A DNA stretch of 64,000 bases from an uncultured Cohaesibacter sp. (GCF_963682185.1 NZ_OY821667.1:5035501-5099500), one strand, 5' to 3'; shown: positions 26,753 to 36,041, numbered from the stretch's first letter. Program-made: numbers and translations. Notes: generated by a model from the sequence alone, not told the origin.

Positions 26753-27109
26753 ATGACAAAGGCCTGGCCAACGGAAATCCGCCTAAAGAAGGACAAGAAA
26801 AGCTTGATCGTGGCATTCGATGACGATAGTGCCTACGAGTTTTCGGCTGAATTCCTGCGGGTAACATCGCCAAGCGCCGAAGTGCAGGGCCATCATCCTT
26901 CGCAGAAAAAGACCATTGGCGGCAAGCGCGATGTTGAAATCATGAAGATCGAGCCAGTTGGAAATTATGCTGTGCGGCTGTTTTTTACCGATTTGCATGA
27001 TTCGGGCTATTTCACCTGGGATTACTTCAAAAATTCAGGGGAGGCGATGGACGCAATCTGGGCCGAGTATCTGCAAGCGCTTGAAGCCCAAGGGCTTGAT
27101 CGCGGCTAG
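26753..27109 (+). CDS. DUF971 family protein
   Basis: Small 118-residue protein of the DUF971 (GBBH-like) family. The ATG at 26753 has AAAAGGA nine bases upstream; the longer reading frame starts inside the moaA promoter region. Visible family features are WPTEIRLKKDKKSLIVAFDD, LRVTSPSAEVQGH and VRLFFTDLHDSGYFTWDYF. The family fold resembles the N-terminal domain of gamma-butyrobetaine hydroxylase. In other bacteria it often sits near Mrp/ApbC or Moco genes, as here, which hints at Fe-S or Moco metabolism, but no activity is established. Confidence 0.85.
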   Translation: MTKAWPTEIRLKKDKKSLIVAFDDDSAYEFSAEFLRVTSPSAEVQGHHPSQKKTIGGKRDVEIMKIEPVGNYAVRLFFTDLHDSGYFTWDYFKNSGEAMDAIWAEYLQALEAQGLDRG

Positions 27110-27172
27110 TAGGGGGTGGCATCCCTAGCCTGTTGGATTTCCGCATTACAAACAACAAGTACCCAAAACAAA

Positions 27173-27200
27173 AAGCCGGCCCCTTAAAGGACCGGCTTTG
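27173..27200. terminator. Bidirectional terminator between DUF971 and the L,D-transpeptidase gene
   Basis: AAAGCCGG (27173-27180) pairs with CCGGCTTT (27193-27200); the loop contains a further CC/GG-type contact. Flanking A and T runs fit use by both converging genes. Confidence 0.85.
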
Positions 27201-27229
27201 AAATGTCTCGAACGAAAGGCGCTTCGCCC

Positions 27230-27832
27230 TTACTTCTGGTTCGCCTGAATGACATGCACCTTGGCGCCGACTTTTACGCGCTCATAAAGATCGATCACAT
27301 CTTCGTTGGCAAGACGGATGCAGCCGGAAGAAACAGCCTGACCGATGCTCCAAGGTTCGTTAGACCCGTGAATACGGTAAATCGTGGAGCCGATATACAT
27401 GGCACGCGCACCCAGAGGGTTGTTCGGGCCACCTTCCATGTGAGCTGGCAGGTTCGGAACACGCTTGCGCATTGCAGGAGGAGGGGTCCAGCCCGGCCAC
27501 TCAGCCTTGCGGCTCACGCGGTGGGTGCCCGTCCACTGGAAACCCGGACGACCGACGCCGATGCCATATTTCATGGCTTTGCCGTTGCCCATGATATAGT
27601 AGAGGCGACGTTCTTTGGTGTTGATGACAATGGTCCCTTCAGGCGATTTGGCAAATGGGCCTGAATATTTGACGGTCTTGCGCTTGATAGGAGACTTGCC
27701 GCCATGCGCATAGCCATTGACGTCTTTCCAAGTCTGGGATTCCATGTCGAAATATTTAGTAGCATTAGCGCTTGTGACGGCTACAGCGAGGCCGAACAGA
27801 AGACTAGCACCAAGAGTGATCAGTTTTCTCAT
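27230..27832 (-). CDS. Secreted L,D-transpeptidase (YkuD domain)
   Basis: Periplasmic peptidoglycan cross-linking or protein-anchoring enzyme. The 200-residue protein has a signal peptide (MRKLITLGASLLFGLAVAVTSANA), then a YkuD domain from about residue 65. The catalytic motif HGSNEPWSIGQAVSSGCIRL carries His155 and Cys171. IVINTKERRLYYIMGNGKAMKYGIGVG and FQWTGTHRVSRKAEWPGW are the typical Rhizobiales forms. It is monocistronic with its promoter in the AT-rich gap upstream. Confidence 0.93.
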   Translation of the reverse strand: MRKLITLGASLLFGLAVAVTSANATKYFDMESQTWKDVNGYAHGGKSPIKRKTVKYSGPFAKSPEGTIVINTKERRLYYIMGNGKAMKYGIGVGRPGFQWTGTHRVSRKAEWPGWTPPPAMRKRVPNLPAHMEGGPNNPLGARAMYIGSTIYRIHGSNEPWSIGQAVSSGCIRLANEDVIDLYERVKVGAKVHVIQANQK

Positions 27833-28201
27833 TATTTTGTCCCGAATTTTAAAATGCCAAGCCTCGCATCAACAGCCAATCAAACTGCCCCGGCTGCGCA
27901 AAGCCAAACGAAATTATTGTCTAGAGAGCGTTACGGCTATTTTCTAAATATGAAGTGACCACGCAAGACTTTTTGAATTTGTTGCTATCACATTTTTGTT
28001 TATTCTAACGAAGCGCACGCGTCTTGTGGTGCTTTTGCAACAGTTGGCTAGGTCTTTGGCTCTAATTTCATTGCTTTTAATCGCTAGTTATTTTTCGTGA
28101 GTGTCTTAAAAGGAGAAATGAGTGGAAATATCTACTTAAGATAGCGGGTCTGCTGATTCGCCAAGCGTAGGCTTTCAACGAAAGCGATCCCTCCTGATGT
28201 C
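27833..28201. other. Intergenic region between the L,D-transpeptidase gene and nudI
   Basis: AT-rich gap holding the transpeptidase promoter on the minus strand. On the plus strand there is a tiny open frame at 28118-28144 (ATG to TAG, eight codons) just after AAGGAG, and a short GCTTTC/GAAAGC hairpin at 28171-28185. No conserved gene or RNA motif is recognised. Confidence 0.45.
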
Positions 28202-28627
28202 TCAAATCAGCCCTTTGGCCTTTAGCGTCAACCTGGTCGCATCGTTCAAGTCATAACTTGATAACTCCGCGGGTGTTGCCCAGGCGATGGCTTCAAATTC
28301 TTCATTGAATGCAACATCCCGGTTGGTCGCGTGGCAATCAAAGATCAGATAGATCATGTAGATCTCTTCGGTTGAACCGTCAGGATAGGTTTTTATGCGC
28401 GTGTCATCACGGAAGGTCCATGGTGAGACGCTGTCTATTGTGAGAGCCTCTCCCAATTCTTCCCGAATTTCCCGGCGCAGGCCTTCCTCGATTGTTTCTC
28501 CCTCTTCCAATCCGCCACCCGAGAGCGCCCATTGGCCGGGAAAGACGCCGCGATGAGACGGCATCTTGCAGAGCAAATAGGCGCCGTCATTTTCGATGAG
28601 AGGGCACAGAATGGTTCTCTTGCGCAT
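28202..28627 (-). CDS. nudI: Nucleoside triphosphatase NudI (Nudix hydrolase)
   Basis: Nudix hydrolase, 141 residues from the ATG at 28627, the same length as E. coli NudI. AAAGGAC upstream supports this start over a longer frame. The sequence [20 protein letters not shown] and [13 protein letters not shown] is nearly that of NudI. The Nudix box spans 38-60 ([12 protein letters not shown] then [10 protein letters not shown]), with the metal-binding REIREE. NudI hydrolyses pyrimidine deoxynucleotides such as dUTP, dTTP and dCTP. It lies behind the fumarase terminator, so it probably has its own promoter or uses read-through. Confidence 0.88.
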   Translation of the reverse strand: MRKRTILCPLIENDGAYLLCKMPSHRGVFPGQWALSGGGLEEGETIEEGLRREIREELGEALTIDSVSPWTFRDDTRIKTYPDGSTEEIYMIYLIFDCHATNRDVAFNEEFEAIAWATPAELSSYDLNDATRLTLKAKGLI

Positions 28628-28673
28628 GGCGATAGTCCTTTCATTCATTGTCACTGGGAAGAGGTAAAAGAAA

Positions 28674-28701
28674 CGGGCCCGACCATGATAGGCCGGACCC
28701 G
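28674..28701 (-). terminator. Terminator after class I fumarase gene
   Basis: On the minus strand CGGGTCCG and CGGGCCCG pair with one wobble around a 12-base loop, followed by TTTCTTTT. It lies 44 bases past the fumarase stop. Confidence 0.8.
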
Positions 28702-28744
28702 AGTGACTTGATAGTTTCAACTGTCAGGTTAACGACAGCTCTAC

Positions 28745-30358
28745 TTACAGATTGAGCTCTGCAAAGAAGTCATTGCCCTTGTCATCGACCACGATGAAGG
28801 CCGGGAAATCTTCCACTTCAATGCGCCAGACAGCTTCCATGCCGAGTTCAGGATACTCGATGCATTCAACTTTCTTGATGCAGTCCTTGGCCAAACGAGC
28901 AGCCGGTCCGCCAATGGAACCAAGATAGAAGCCACCATGTTCTTTACATGCATTGGTGACAGCCTTGGAGCGGTTGCCTTTTGCCAGCATGATCATCGAG
29001 CCGCCGAAGGACTGGAACTGATCAACAAAGCTGTCCATACGGCCAGCCGTGGTCGGGCCGAAGGAACCGGATGCGTAGTTGGACGGGGTCTTGGCCGGGC
29101 CTGCATAATAAACCGGATGGTTTTTCAGATATTCAGGCATCGGCTCGCCAGCTTCAAGACGTGCACGGATCTTGGCATGAGCAAGGTCACGGGCGACAAT
29201 GAGCGGCCCACTCAGGCTGAGGCGTGTCTTGACCGGATATTTTGACAGAACTGCAAGCTGTTCCGCCATCGGCTGGTTGAGGTCAACCTTGACGACTTCG
29301 CCGCCCAGAGCTTCCTCATCCACTTCTGGCAGATACTGTGCCGGATTGGTTTCCAGCTCTTCGATGAAGATGCCGTCTTTGGTGATCTTGCCCTTGCACT
29401 GGCGGTCAGCCGAGCAGGAAACACCGATGGAGATCGGCAGGGATGCACCATGGCGAGGCAGGCGGATGACACGCACGTCATGGCAGAAATATTTGCCGCC
29501 AAACTGTGCGCCGATGCCGGTGCCGCGTGCCAGCTTCAGAATTTCTTCTTCCATTTCCAGATCGCGGAAGGCGTTTGCCATCTCAGACCCTTCGGTTGGA
29601 AGTTCGTCATAATAGTGAGCCGAAGCAAGCTTGGTGGTTTTCAGGTTCAGCTCTGCTGACAGGCCGCCAACTGTGATGGCCAGATGGTATGGAGGGCAGG
29701 CAGCCGTGCCGAGCGTCTTGATCTTTTCTTCAAGGAAGGCAAGCAGACGATCTTTGGTCAGAAGGGAAGGGGTGCCCTGATACAGGAAGGTCTTGTTGGC
29801 GGAGCCGCCACCTTTCGCCATGAACAGGAATTTGTAGGCGTCTTCCCCTTCAGAGAAGATATCGATCTGTGCTGGCAGGTTGTTGGCCGTGTTCTTTTCC
29901 TCGAACATGGTCAGCGGTGCAAGCTGGCTGTAGCGCAGGTTCTTCTTGTCGTAAGCGTCGAACACGCCCTGGCTCAGTGCGCCTTCTTCATCGCCTTCCA
30001 CCCAGACATTCTTGCCTTTCTTGCCGACAACGATGCCCGTACCGGTGTCCTGACACATTGGCAAAACGCCAGCGGAAGAAATGCAGGCATTCTTGAGCAG
30101 GTCAAGCGCAACGAATTTGTCATTCTGGGTTGCTTCGTCATCTTCCAGAATCTTCTGCAATTGTGCCAGATGATCCGGGCGCAGCAGATGGGCGATATCG
30201 ATGAATGCCGTTTCGCTTAGAAGGCGGATGCCTTCTTCTTGGACCACAAGAACGTCCTTGCCCTTGAAAGACTCAACCGAAACAAAGTCGGAGGTCAGTT
30301 TGCGATAAGTGGTTTCATCCTTTCCCATGGGAAAGAGCTTATATGCTTTAGTGCTCAT
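28745..30358 (-). CDS. Class I fumarate hydratase (iron-sulphur)
   Basis: TCA-cycle enzyme interconverting fumarate and malate, oxygen-sensitive [4Fe-4S] type of the single-chain FumA/FumB kind. The 537 residues are close to the E. coli length. The cluster cysteines Cys102 (MCQDTGTG), Cys221 (TAACPPYH) and Cys315 ([10 protein letters not shown]) have exactly the E. coli spacing of 119 and 94 residues. The C-terminal beta domain includes [38 protein letters not shown] and [24 protein letters not shown] class II fumarase gene lies 1 kb away on the other strand. Confidence 0.95.
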   Translation of the reverse strand: MSTKAYKLFPMGKDETTYRKLTSDFVSVESFKGKDVLVVQEEGIRLLSETAFIDIAHLLRPDHLAQLQKILEDDEATQNDKFVALDLLKNACISSAGVLPMCQDTGTGIVVGKKGKNVWVEGDEEGALSQGVFDAYDKKNLRYSQLAPLTMFEEKNTANNLPAQIDIFSEGEDAYKFLFMAKGGGSANKTFLYQGTPSLLTKDRLLAFLEEKIKTLGTAACPPYHLAITVGGLSAELNLKTTKLASAHYYDELPTEGSEMANAFRDLEMEEEILKLARGTGIGAQFGGKYFCHDVRVIRLPRHGASLPISIGVSCSADRQCKGKITKDGIFIEELETNPAQYLPEVDEEALGGEVVKVDLNQPMAEQLAVLSKYPVKTRLSLSGPLIVARDLAHAKIRARLEAGEPMPEYLKNHPVYYAGPAKTPSNYASGSFGPTTAGRMDSFVDQFQSFGGSMIMLAKGNRSKAVTNACKEHGGFYLGSIGGPAARLAKDCIKKVECIEYPELGMEAVWRIEVEDFPAFIVVDDKGNDFFAELNL

Positions 30359-30716
30359 TTTCGGTCCTTGTTTGCAGTTCCGATAACGGGTGGCCCACCC
30401 GCTTCCAAAATATGGAGATCTGATTGCATCATTTGGGAGAGCTGTCTTTGATCGGTATCACCCTGATGCAAAGGAAATTCCGCAAATCAATGAGTGCAGG
30501 GCTTCAGGCAGAATTTCAAGTCCTTCTTATGGCAAATCCTGCGCCAAATTTTGTGCAGATTTTTCCACAAAAAAGGGTGTCATGGGCTGCGGCACTTTGT
30601 TTTCTTGAAATATTCGAATATAAGAAATAAATAATATACCAGATTTTCAAGAGGCGGATCTCATAGAGGTCCAATTCGTTTTATTCTCGTTTCCATTTTT
30701 TTAGCAAGGAAAGACA
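30359..30716. other. Divergent promoter region of the fumarase and DsrE-like genes
   Basis: The gap has no convincing gene. CGGGTGG-C-CCACCCG at 30387-30401 is a perfect seven-base inverted repeat with a one-base spacer. It lies 29 bases upstream of the fumarase ATG and looks like an operator or a leader hairpin. The right half is AT-rich (TATAAGAAATAAATAATATA near 30617-30637) and should carry the promoter of the gene at 30717. Confidence 0.5.
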
Positions 30717-31091
30717 ATGGCCAAGCAAACAGATTATGTCAGCACGCTCTTTAGTAATGCAGATGACCCCAACAAAATCACAGTGGCTTATACCATGGGC
30801 GTGCAGGCGCTCGCTCAGGGGCATAGCGCAACCATCATGCTGATGGTGGATGCCGTTCATTTGGCCAAGAAGGGGGCTCTTGAAGGCATTGATATCGGTG
30901 CGCCGTTCCAGCCAGCCCAGCCTCTGCAAGAGGAGTTTCTCAAGGAAGGTGGACAGATTCTGGTCTGTAAGGCCTGCATGGTTCACAACGGCGTAGCCGA
31001 GGATGAGATTGACGAGCGCATGCAGGTGATTACGGCAGAAGAAGTGGTCCCCATGCTGATGGGCGCAAAGGGAAGCCTGCAGCTCACCTGA
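30717..31091 (+). CDS. DsrE-like protein
   Basis: Small cytosolic protein of 124 residues with the DsrE/DsrF-like fold pattern: FSNADDPNKITVAYTMGVQALAQGHSATIMLM at the N-terminus and a hydrophobic core. Cys residues occur in ILVCKACMVHNGV (CKAC). DsrE-family proteins carry sulphur or act as peroxiredoxin-like folds, but this branch is uncharacterised. The ATG has AAGGAAAG upstream. It lies between class I fumarase (divergent) and fumC (same direction) and has its own terminator. Confidence 0.75.
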   Translation: MAKQTDYVSTLFSNADDPNKITVAYTMGVQALAQGHSATIMLMVDAVHLAKKGALEGIDIGAPFQPAQPLQEEFLKEGGQILVCKACMVHNGVAEDEIDERMQVITAEEVVPMLMGAKGSLQLT

Positions 31092-31123
31092 TGGAAACAT
31101 CACAATAATTCCGACTGTTTGTT

Positions 31124-31156
31124 AAAAGGCCGTCTCCTGTGAGATGGCCTTTATTC
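31124..31156 (+). terminator. Terminator after the DsrE-like gene
   Basis: AAAAGGCCGTCTC (31124-31136) pairs with GAGATGGCCTTT (31141-31152), one wobble, loop CTGT, followed by ATTCTGTTT. Confidence 0.85.
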
Positions 31157-31339
31157 TGTTTAGGCAGCACCGCAATTGGGAGTTCAGACACTTGACGTCA
31201 CGCATATCAACCACAAATGTATGAGTGGGACCGCACTCTTTTGACTGGACCGACTGACAGGGTCGAAAGAATACCAACTGGCGTCATTTCTTGAAGCCAT
31301 TTTTACAATCATGTCCAATATCAAGGACGGGAGAGAAAT

Positions 31340-32731
31340 ATGAGCAATGTGCGCGTGGAAACCGATTCATTTGGCCCACTCGAGGTCCCTTCAAACAAAT
31401 ATTACGGAGCGCAAACCGCTCGATCCCTGATCAACTTTCCGATCGGGGAAGAAACCATGCCAGCGCCCATCGTGCGCGCACTTGGCATTATCAAACTTTC
31501 AGCCGCTCGCGCCAATCTGGCGCTGGATAACATCGAGCCCAAAATCGGCAGTGCCATCATCAGCGCGGCTGAAGAAGTAGCAGATGGCAAGCTGAACGAT
31601 CACTTCCCTCTGTCCGTCTGGCAAACAGGCTCGGGCACCCAATCCAACATGAATGCCAATGAAGTGATCTCCAACCGTGCCATTGAAATTCTGGGTGGGG
31701 AACTGGGTTCCAAAACACCCGTTCATCCCAACGATCACTGCAACCGCAGCCAATCATCCAACGATACGTTCCCCACGGCGATGCATATTGCAACCGCTGA
31801 GGAAATCAGCAACAGCCTGATACCGGCTCTGGAAAAGCTCCATGCCGCGTTGGCCGAAAAATCTGATGCCTTCAAGGACATTATCAAAATTGGACGGACG
31901 CATCTGCAGGACGCAACGCCCCTTACGCTCGGGCAGGAATTCTCCGGCTATTCGGCGATGGTCGAAAATGGCATTCGTCGTGTTTCCAGTGCCTTGCCAG
32001 CGCTTTACGCACTCGCTCAAGGGGGGACAGCCGTTGGCACTGGGCTGAATGCCAAAATTGGCTTTGCGGAGAAATTCGCAGAAGAAGTCGCCAATTTTAC
32101 CGGACTGCCCTTTGTTACCGCACCAAACAAGTTTGAAGCATTGGCCACTCATGATGCCATGGTGGAAGCTCACGCCATGCTGAACACCCTTGCTGCCAGC
32201 CTGTTCAAGATCGCGAGTGATATTCGACTGCTCGGTTCTGGTCCAAGGTCAGGTCTGGGCGAGATTTCCCTGCCGGAAAATGAGCCGGGGTCATCCATCA
32301 TGCCAGGCAAGGTCAACCCGACCCAATGTGAGGCCATGACCATGGTATGCACCCAGGTCATGGGCAACAACGCCGCCGTCGCCATGGCAGGATCGCAGGG
32401 GCATTTCGAGTTGAACGTTTTCAAACCGATCATCGCCTATAACACAATCCAGTCGATCCGGTTGCTTGCCGACGCGGCTCAAAGCTTCACGGACAAATGT
32501 GTGGTCGGGATTACTGCAAATGAAGACCAGATCGGCGCTTTGATGCAACGATCCCTGATGCTTGTAACCGCACTTGCCCCCCATATCGGCTATGACAACG
32601 CCACCAAGATCGCCAAAACGGCGCATAAGAATGGCACGACCCTCAAAGAGGAGGCCGTGAATCTGGGCTTTGTTTCAGAGGCTGATTATGACAAATGGGT
32701 CCGTCCTGAAAAGATGATCGCTCCGCAATAA
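31340..32731 (+). CDS. fumC: Class II fumarate hydratase FumC
   Basis: Oxygen-stable, cluster-free fumarase of 463 residues. The superfamily signature [15 protein letters not shown] lies near 314-328. Other active-site segments are [38 protein letters not shown] and [20 protein letters not shown]. The ATG at 31340 follows GGGAGAGAAAT. Having both fumarase classes close together suggests use under different oxygen or iron conditions (inference from the enzymes' known properties). Confidence 0.96.
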   Translation: MSNVRVETDSFGPLEVPSNKYYGAQTARSLINFPIGEETMPAPIVRALGIIKLSAARANLALDNIEPKIGSAIISAAEEVADGKLNDHFPLSVWQTGSGTQSNMNANEVISNRAIEILGGELGSKTPVHPNDHCNRSQSSNDTFPTAMHIATAEEISNSLIPALEKLHAALAEKSDAFKDIIKIGRTHLQDATPLTLGQEFSGYSAMVENGIRRVSSALPALYALAQGGTAVGTGLNAKIGFAEKFAEEVANFTGLPFVTAPNKFEALATHDAMVEAHAMLNTLAASLFKIASDIRLLGSGPRSGLGEISLPENEPGSSIMPGKVNPTQCEAMTMVCTQVMGNNAAVAMAGSQGHFELNVFKPIIAYNTIQSIRLLADAAQSFTDKCVVGITANEDQIGALMQRSLMLVTALAPHIGYDNATKIAKTAHKNGTTLKEEAVNLGFVSEADYDKWVRPEKMIAPQ

Positions 32732-32822
32732 GGGCGTCCTGCCACATATATATGCATTGTGGAAACGCATTTTCGTATTCTCTACAATCTGCAAAAAAAT
32801 CGAGCAAAAACACGATATTTGT

Positions 32823-32849
32823 GCAGTCGGTTGCTTAACCGACTGCTTC
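32823..32849 (+). terminator. Hairpin downstream of fumC
   Basis: GCAGTCGGTT (32823-32832) pairs perfectly with AACCGACTGC (32837-32846) around GCTT, followed by TTCTATC. It lies 91 bases after the fumC stop. The T-run is weak. Confidence 0.65.
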
Positions 32850-33007
32850 TATCGGCGGAAAATCGTTTCAGCTCGTCCCTTATTGGATATTTTATGTCAT
32901 TTTTGCTCGACCCGATTGAAACTGTCGTGATAGCGTTCTGACAAGAGACCTATTCAGAAGACGGCCAACCTTACAATGCGCCGTAACCTCGATTTGGAAC
33001 CAGCCAA

Positions 33008-33658
33008 ATGGCTCGAATAGAAAGACGCACCACAACCAGCATTGTGGCTGACGAACTTAGAAATCGCATTCTCAATGGCGACATCAAAGAAGGTGCTCAG
33101 GTCCGACAGGAAGCTGTGGCGCATGAATTGGGTGTCAGCCGTATCCCTGTGCGTGAAGCACTCAGGCTTCTTGAAGCCGAAGGGTTGATAACGCTTGTCT
33201 CCCACAAGGGAGCTGAGGTGACCCGCCTTGAACCTTCCGAGATTGAGGAATTGTTTGAAATCAGGACCATGCTTGAAGTGTGGTTGTTCGAGCATTCGAT
33301 TCCCGCAATCACGGAGGAGGATTTTGCCGAAGCCCAAAGCTCTCTGGATGCCATGCGTCATGCTCCGGTCAAGGAGTGGGGGCCTCTCAATTGGCAATTT
33401 CACAGTGCCCTGTATCGCGCAGCCAACAAGCCGACCACACTTAAGCTATTGAAACGTGTTCATGACAATGCTGATCGATATGTGCGCCTTCAGTTTACGC
33501 TCTCTAAGGATGCTCAGGAACGCGCCCATCAGCAGCATCAGGCCATTGTTGATGCCGCTCATATGAAAGACAGCTATCTTGCAGGTCGGTTGCTTTCTGA
33601 TCACATCAACAATGTGAAGGGACAGATCATTGCCTCGGTCGAGGCAATGCGGGAATAA
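33008..33658 (+). CDS. GntR-family transcriptional regulator (FCD/FadR subgroup)
   Basis: Regulator of 216 residues. The N-terminal winged helix (about 8-75) has VADELRNRILNGDIKEGAQV and the recognition region ELGVSRIPVREALRLLEAEGL. The FCD ligand domain follows with EIEELFEIRTMLEVWLFEHSI and the metal-binding pattern Asp/His in the later helices (FHSALYRAAN, RAHQQHQAIVDAA). FCD regulators usually respond to carboxylates. No catabolic operon is adjacent on the same strand, so the effector is not predictable. It converges on gph. Confidence 0.9.
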   Translation: MARIERRTTTSIVADELRNRILNGDIKEGAQVRQEAVAHELGVSRIPVREALRLLEAEGLITLVSHKGAEVTRLEPSEIEELFEIRTMLEVWLFEHSIPAITEEDFAEAQSSLDAMRHAPVKEWGPLNWQFHSALYRAANKPTTLKLLKRVHDNADRYVRLQFTLSKDAQERAHQQHQAIVDAAHMKDSYLAGRLLSDHINNVKGQIIASVEAMRE

Positions 33659-33683
33659 GCTTTATAGAGCCAGGAAAGTGCTT

Positions 33684-34361
33684 TCAAAGAGACAATTCTT
33701 GAAGAGCTGTTGGAATTTGGCCAAATTCATCAAGAACCAGATCCGCTCCAAGCTCTTCTGACGGAATTGCTGTGTAGCCATAGCGCATGACAATGACGGG
33801 GATACCGGCAGCGCGTGCGGATTCCACATCTGCCAAGCTGTCTCCAATCAGGATGGATTCTTCGGTAATACCCCCGGCACGATTGATGGCAGAAAAAATG
33901 TGATCGGGGTGGGGTTTCTTGTTGGGGACGGTATCAGAGCCACAAATGGAACTGAAATAGTGGGAGACGCCGATTTGTTCCAGCAGATCCAATGACAGAT
34001 TTTCGGTTTTGTTGGTGCACACGCTCATGCGTATGCCATTGCTCTTGAAGTCTTCCAATACAGTGTCAACGCCGGGAAAAAGGGTGCTGTTCTTGCAGAT
34101 ATTCTCACTATAATGGGCAAGAAATTGTGCGTGCGCCAAATCCAGAGCCTCCTCTGAGAGCGTTTTTCCATAATGGGCAAAGCTGCGTTCGATGGTAATC
34201 CTTGCGCCAAACCCAACGGTATTTCTAACCTTCTGAACAGAGAAGGGGGCCAGATCATGCTGGGCAAGAACATGATTGAGGGCGCCCGTAAGGTCAGGGG
34301 CCGTGTCGACAAGTGTGCCATCGAGATCAAACAAAACGCAGGAAAAACGGCTGTCAGTCAT
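33684..34361 (-). CDS. gph: Phosphoglycolate phosphatase (HAD family)
   Basis: Cytosolic HAD-like phosphatase of 225 residues that removes phosphate from 2-phosphoglycolate. Motif I is FDLDGTLVDTAPDL (nucleophile Asp13), motif II CTNKTENL, and motif IV GDSLADVESARAAGIPVI. The cap domain has VGFGARITIERSF, typical of Gph. Divergent from the small-RNA candidate and rpiA. Related HAD enzymes such as pyrophosphatases are less likely but cannot be excluded by motifs alone. Confidence 0.88.
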   Translation of the reverse strand: MTDSRFSCVLFDLDGTLVDTAPDLTGALNHVLAQHDLAPFSVQKVRNTVGFGARITIERSFAHYGKTLSEEALDLAHAQFLAHYSENICKNSTLFPGVDTVLEDFKSNGIRMSVCTNKTENLSLDLLEQIGVSHYFSSICGSDTVPNKKPHPDHIFSAINRAGGITEESILIGDSLADVESARAAGIPVIVMRYGYTAIPSEELGADLVLDEFGQIPTALQELSL

Positions 34362-34452
34362 TATCTAACTTTCGTGCAACAGGTTGACGGCGGCGGCTGA
34401 ATAGTCCGCCTTATTTTCCAGTGACATATTGGATCTGTCGGATCGAATCAAA

Positions 34453-34481
34453 TAGTCAAAGAATACGAGCAAGACTAGAAT
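34453..34481 (+). promoter_or_regulatory. Sigma-70-type promoter ahead of the structured RNA
   Basis: TAGTCA (34453-34458) and TAGAAT (34476-34481) match the -35 and -10 consensus at four and five of six positions with a 17-base spacer. The predicted start near 34488 is exactly where the closing stem of the downstream RNA begins. Confidence 0.5.
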
Positions 34482-34487
34482 AGACTT

Positions 34488-34640
34488 CAAATCCCTTCCA
34501 TGACATAGCTGCAAGCCCCTTTGGGGCACTTGGCGTGTTGCTGGCTGCATGATATGAGCGGGGGTGGGTGGAACACACATTGAGCAGGGCCACTTGCTCA
34601 ACTGCCCCGGGTGGAGCCAAGCCGCTGTTTGGGAGATTTA
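34488..34640 (+). ncRNA. Candidate 6S-like small RNA between gph and rpiA
   Basis: About 150 bases able to fold into one long rod. Closing stem: AAATCCC (34489-34495) with GGGAGATTT (34631-34639, one bulged A). Next ATAGC (34505-34509) with GCTGT (34624-34628), then CTTGGC (34529-34534) with GCCAAG (34616-34621), GGGG with CCCC (34605-34608), and an apical hairpin TTGAGCA/TGCTCAA (34580-34601). An open region with a local GCCCC/GGGGC hairpin lies between the second and third helices. Length, rod shape, interior bubble and promoter position fit 6S RNA, the RNA polymerase regulator, but I could not match a sequence consensus. A long rpiA leader is the alternative. Confidence 0.45.
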
Positions 34641-34682
34641 TGGCAGTGGGCCCGATTACCGTAGAGATAAGACAGTAAAATC

Positions 34683-35381
34683 ATGAGTGAACAGCTGAAA
34701 AGACAGGCAGCGGCTGCTGCATTGGAATTTGTTGAAGATGGCATGAAGCTTGGTATCGGTACCGGCTCGACCGCCCTTCACTTTGTTGAGCTTCTGGGGG
34801 AGAAAGTGGCCGCCGGTATGAAAATCATCGGAGTGCCCACATCGGAACGCACCGCTGAACTGTGCAAGAAAAACGGCGTACCACTCACCACGCTGGAAGA
34901 AACCCCGCAGCTTGATCTTACGGTTGATGGCGCTGATGAGATCGACCCGAAGATGCGCCTTATCAAAGGTGGCGGCGGAGCACTCCTGCGTGAGAAGATC
35001 GTTGCCTCGGCTTCCAAAAACATGATCGTAATCGCCGACAAAACCAAGATCGTCGACGCGCTTGGCGCCTTTCCCCTTCCAATCGAAGTCATGCCCTTCG
35101 GGCTTGGCTCTACCATGATTGCGCTGCAAGATGTCTGCAAGCGGTTTGGCATGCAGGGCTCTCTGACCCAGCGCAAAGCAGTTGATGGCACGAATTTCGT
35201 GACAGATGGCCAGCATTTCATTATTGATGCAACATTTGGCCGTATTTCAGATGTAGAGGGACTGGACACGGCATTGCGTGCGATCCCGGGTGTGGTAGAA
35301 ACCGGATTGTTCGTTGGTATCGCCTCTAAAGCAGTTGTCGCTGGCGAAGACGGTGTGTCGATCATAGACCCCGTTAGTTAA
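34683..35381 (+). CDS. rpiA: Ribose-5-phosphate isomerase A
   Basis: Pentose-phosphate enzyme interconverting ribose 5-phosphate and ribulose 5-phosphate. The 232 residues include the phosphate-binding [16 protein letters not shown], the [25 protein letters not shown] active-site region and [13 protein letters not shown]. Start ATG at 34683 follows the structured region by about 40 bases. The DUF2059 gene lies 47 bases downstream and may be co-transcribed. Confidence 0.96.
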   Translation: MSEQLKRQAAAAALEFVEDGMKLGIGTGSTALHFVELLGEKVAAGMKIIGVPTSERTAELCKKNGVPLTTLEETPQLDLTVDGADEIDPKMRLIKGGGGALLREKIVASASKNMIVIADKTKIVDALGAFPLPIEVMPFGLGSTMIALQDVCKRFGMQGSLTQRKAVDGTNFVTDGQHFIIDATFGRISDVEGLDTALRAIPGVVETGLFVGIASKAVVAGEDGVSIIDPVS

Positions 35382-35428
35382 AGCACACGAATTTGATAAT
35401 CATAGGATTTTCGCAAAAGGACTGAAAC

Positions 35429-35977
35429 ATGAAAAAATCTGCCCTTGCTTCCATGCTCTCTGCTGCTGTGATTTGCGCTGGCATGTCTGCTTCGGCTTTC
35501 GCTCAGGATGCCAACGCGCAAGCTGAAAGCACAACGGAACAGTCAACACAGGTGGTTGATACCCATATGCAGGCGGCAATCGATGTTGTCGAACAGACCG
35601 GTACGGTCCCTCCGTTTGATGATACCTTGAAGCAAATTGTGCTCAATTCCAAACGCTGGTTGATCCGCGAAAATCCGTCTGCAGAAAAAGACATCATTGC
35701 CACTGTCGATGAAATTTCAAAGAAGTATGAAGATCAACGCCCTCAGATGGTGCGTGCCATCGCTGTTGCGTGGACGCGTTACCTGAAAGAGGATGAACTA
35801 AAGGAAGTTCTGGCCTTCTTCAAAACGCCAACCGGTCAGAAATTCGCAAACTATCAGCCACGAATTCTTGGCGAATCTGTACGTGGTGTTCAGGAATTTT
35901 CCGCAATTCTGACAAATATTATCGTAAAAACTGCGAAGCAAGACCTGAACAAGAAGGGTTACAAATTCTCCGAATAG
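35429..35977 (+). CDS. Secreted DUF2059 domain protein
   Basis: Periplasmic protein of 182 residues with a signal peptide ending near AFAQDA. The DUF2059 region covers about 75-145: MVRAIAVAWTRYLKEDELKEVLAFFKTPTGQKF is the characteristic segment. Function unknown. In Rhizobiales this gene regularly lies between rpiA and gor, as here (recollection of gene order, not checked). ATG follows AAAAGGACTGAAAC, and a strong terminator follows the gene. Confidence 0.88.
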   Translation: MKKSALASMLSAAVICAGMSASAFAQDANAQAESTTEQSTQVVDTHMQAAIDVVEQTGTVPPFDDTLKQIVLNSKRWLIRENPSAEKDIIATVDEISKKYEDQRPQMVRAIAVAWTRYLKEDELKEVLAFFKTPTGQKFANYQPRILGESVRGVQEFSAILTNIIVKTAKQDLNKKGYKFSE

Positions 35978-36005
35978 AATGTTTGGAAAATCGACTCTGG
36001 GTATC

Positions 36006-36041
36006 AAAAGGCGCAATTCCGTTGGGGTTTGCGCCTTTTTT
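36006..36041 (+). terminator. Terminator after the DUF2059 gene
   Basis: AAAAGGCGCAA pairs with TTGCGCCTTTT (36030-36039 region), loop TTCCGTTGGGG-like, followed by a T-run to 36041. Confidence 0.9.
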
